A DNA stretch of 64,000 nt from Mucilaginibacter gotjawali (GTDB taxonomy: Bacteria; Bacteroidota; Bacteroidia; Sphingobacteriales; Sphingobacteriaceae), in NCBI RefSeq assembly GCF_002355435.1, contig NZ_AP017313.1:3410001-3474000 (forward strand), written 5' to 3'. The stretch's first letter is position 1, and the number at the start of each line of letters is the position of its first letter. The position numbers were made by a program, and so were the translations under genes. Shown here piece after piece: positions 63,393-64,000 of this stretch. Below the pieces are notes generated by a model that saw only the letters and a list, made by a program, of their open reading frames with translations, was not told where the DNA came from and did not search any database.

Positions 63393-64000
63393 ATGAATAT
63401 TTACAAAATAACGCTTGGCTTGTGCTTAACGATTGTCGCAACCAGCGCTATCGCACAGCAGGCCCCCTATGATACTACCAATAAACCGCAGCTCATCTCC
63501 AAACAATTTGCTTTTACAGAAGGCGCGTCGGTAGATAAAAAAGGGAACGTATTTTTTACAGACCAGCCTAATAATAAGATCTGGGAATACAGTACCGACG
63601 GTAAACTGACCATATTTATGGATAGCACGGGCCGATCCAACGGGATGTATTTTGATAAAAAAGGCAACCTGGTTACCTGCGCGGACGAACATGAACAGTT
63701 GTGGTCTATCAGCCCAAACAAAAAAGTAAAAGTACTGCTAACGGATTACCAGGGTCACATGATGAACGGGCCGAATGATATTTGGATAGATAACAAAGGC
63801 GGCATTTACATGACCGACCCCTATTACCAGCGCCCCTGGTGGACCCGCACCAAACCCGACCTGGACGGCGAAAAGGTTTATTACCTGCCAAAAGGGAAAA
63901 CCCAGCCCATTATTGTGGATGCCGACGTTAAAAAACCCAATGGCATTGTGGGTACCACTGATGGCAAATACTTGTATGTAGCGGATATTGCCGACAATAA
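63393..64000 (+). CDS. SMP-30/gluconolactonase family protein (3' end beyond the window)
   Basis: About 202 codons are visible before the window ends with the frame still open. A signal peptide (ITLGLCLTIVATSAIAQQ) is followed by beta-propeller sequence with the family's calcium/active-site motifs: FAFTEGASVDKKGNVFFTDQ, SNGMYFDKKGNLVTCADEHEQLW, MMNGPNDIWIDNKGGIYMTDPYY and KKPNGIVGTTDGKYLYVAD. Members are periplasmic calcium-dependent lactonases acting on sugar lactones such as gluconolactone. The divergent GH3 gene suggests a shared sugar-use locus. Confidence 0.9.
   Translation, partial: MNIYKITLGLCLTIVATSAIAQQAPYDTTNKPQLISKQFAFTEGASVDKKGNVFFTDQPNNKIWEYSTDGKLTIFMDSTGRSNGMYFDKKGNLVTCADEHEQLWSISPNKKVKVLLTDYQGHMMNGPNDIWIDNKGGIYMTDPYYQRPWWTRTKPDLDGEKVYYLPKGKTQPIIVDADVKKPNGIVGTTDGKYLYVADIADN

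Noticed and set aside
1..64000. CRISPR arrays, tRNA or rRNA genes, insertion sequences
   Set aside because: I saw no regularly spaced identical repeats with unique spacers, no tRNA-like cloverleaf or rRNA sequence, and no transposase motif or flanking terminal inverted repeats.

Overview
The window is about 64 kb of a Bacteroidota chromosome. It looks like Sphingobacteriaceae, and Mucilaginibacter or a close relative is my best guess. The signs are two type IX secretion (T9SS) type B cargo proteins, a PorP/SprF partner, two LytTR two-component systems, a GH3/SMP-30 sugar locus, AT-rich spacers without Shine-Dalgarno sequences, and short palindromic interspersed repeats. I see no rRNA, tRNA, CRISPR array or insertion sequence.

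Layout. 0-2.3 kb: Ser/Thr kinase plus an FHA-like protein. 2.6-3.6 kb: frameshifted formyltransferase. 3.5-15.7 kb: PorP/SprF and two giant repeat-rich T9SS cargo proteins, which share a nearly identical ~1.5 kb 3' end and flank a TPR histidine kinase and a LytTR regulator. 15.9-25.9 kb: an accessory island with a lone substrate-binding protein, a phage-collar-domain protein, two small peptide genes, an operon of HEAGH protein / Asp-Asn beta-hydroxylase / sulfotransferase-like protein, a LytS/LytTR pair and a full-length lantibiotic dehydratase. 26.5-32.1 kb: an eight-gene dedicated fatty-acid synthase operon (KR, DH, ACP, KS, ER, AcpS, hydrolase, acyltransferase). 33.8-45.6 kb: a hybrid NRPS-PKS (A-PCP-KS-AT-ACP-aminotransferase, then C-A-PCP-TE) with an Sfp-type activating enzyme. 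45.8-60.7 kb: an exopolysaccharide cluster (sugar-phosphate transferase, half-length TolC, Wzc-like copolymerase, O-antigen ligase/polymerase, flippase, four glycosyltransferases) with a third NRPS protein (A-PCP-TE) in its middle. 60.7-64 kb: a GH3 glycosidase and a truncated SMP-30/gluconolactonase gene.

How the parts may work together. The best candidate for an undescribed system is the 17.8-25.9 kb island. Two short peptides, one intact and one readable only after a single-base correction, both start MKT(T/S)GK. Each lies ~60 nt downstream of the same 9-bp direct repeat with 21-bp periodicity, the architecture expected of LytTR binding sites. A LytS/LytTR pair and a LanB-type dehydratase sit beside them, and an Asp/Asn hydroxylase and a sulfotransferase-like enzyme are possible tailoring enzymes. 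I propose a RiPP (ribosomally made, modified peptide) system. A second hypothesis links the fatty-acid operon, the NRPS-PKS and the exopolysaccharide cluster: two A domains have glycine-like codes, and one is in the sugar operon, suggesting acylated or glycylated polysaccharide or a lipopeptide.

Caution for the reader. At least eight reading-frame breaks are all repaired by adding one base to a short homopolymer, which points to systematic homopolymer under-calling in the sequence rather than real gene decay. Frameshifted genes are given here over their repaired span.
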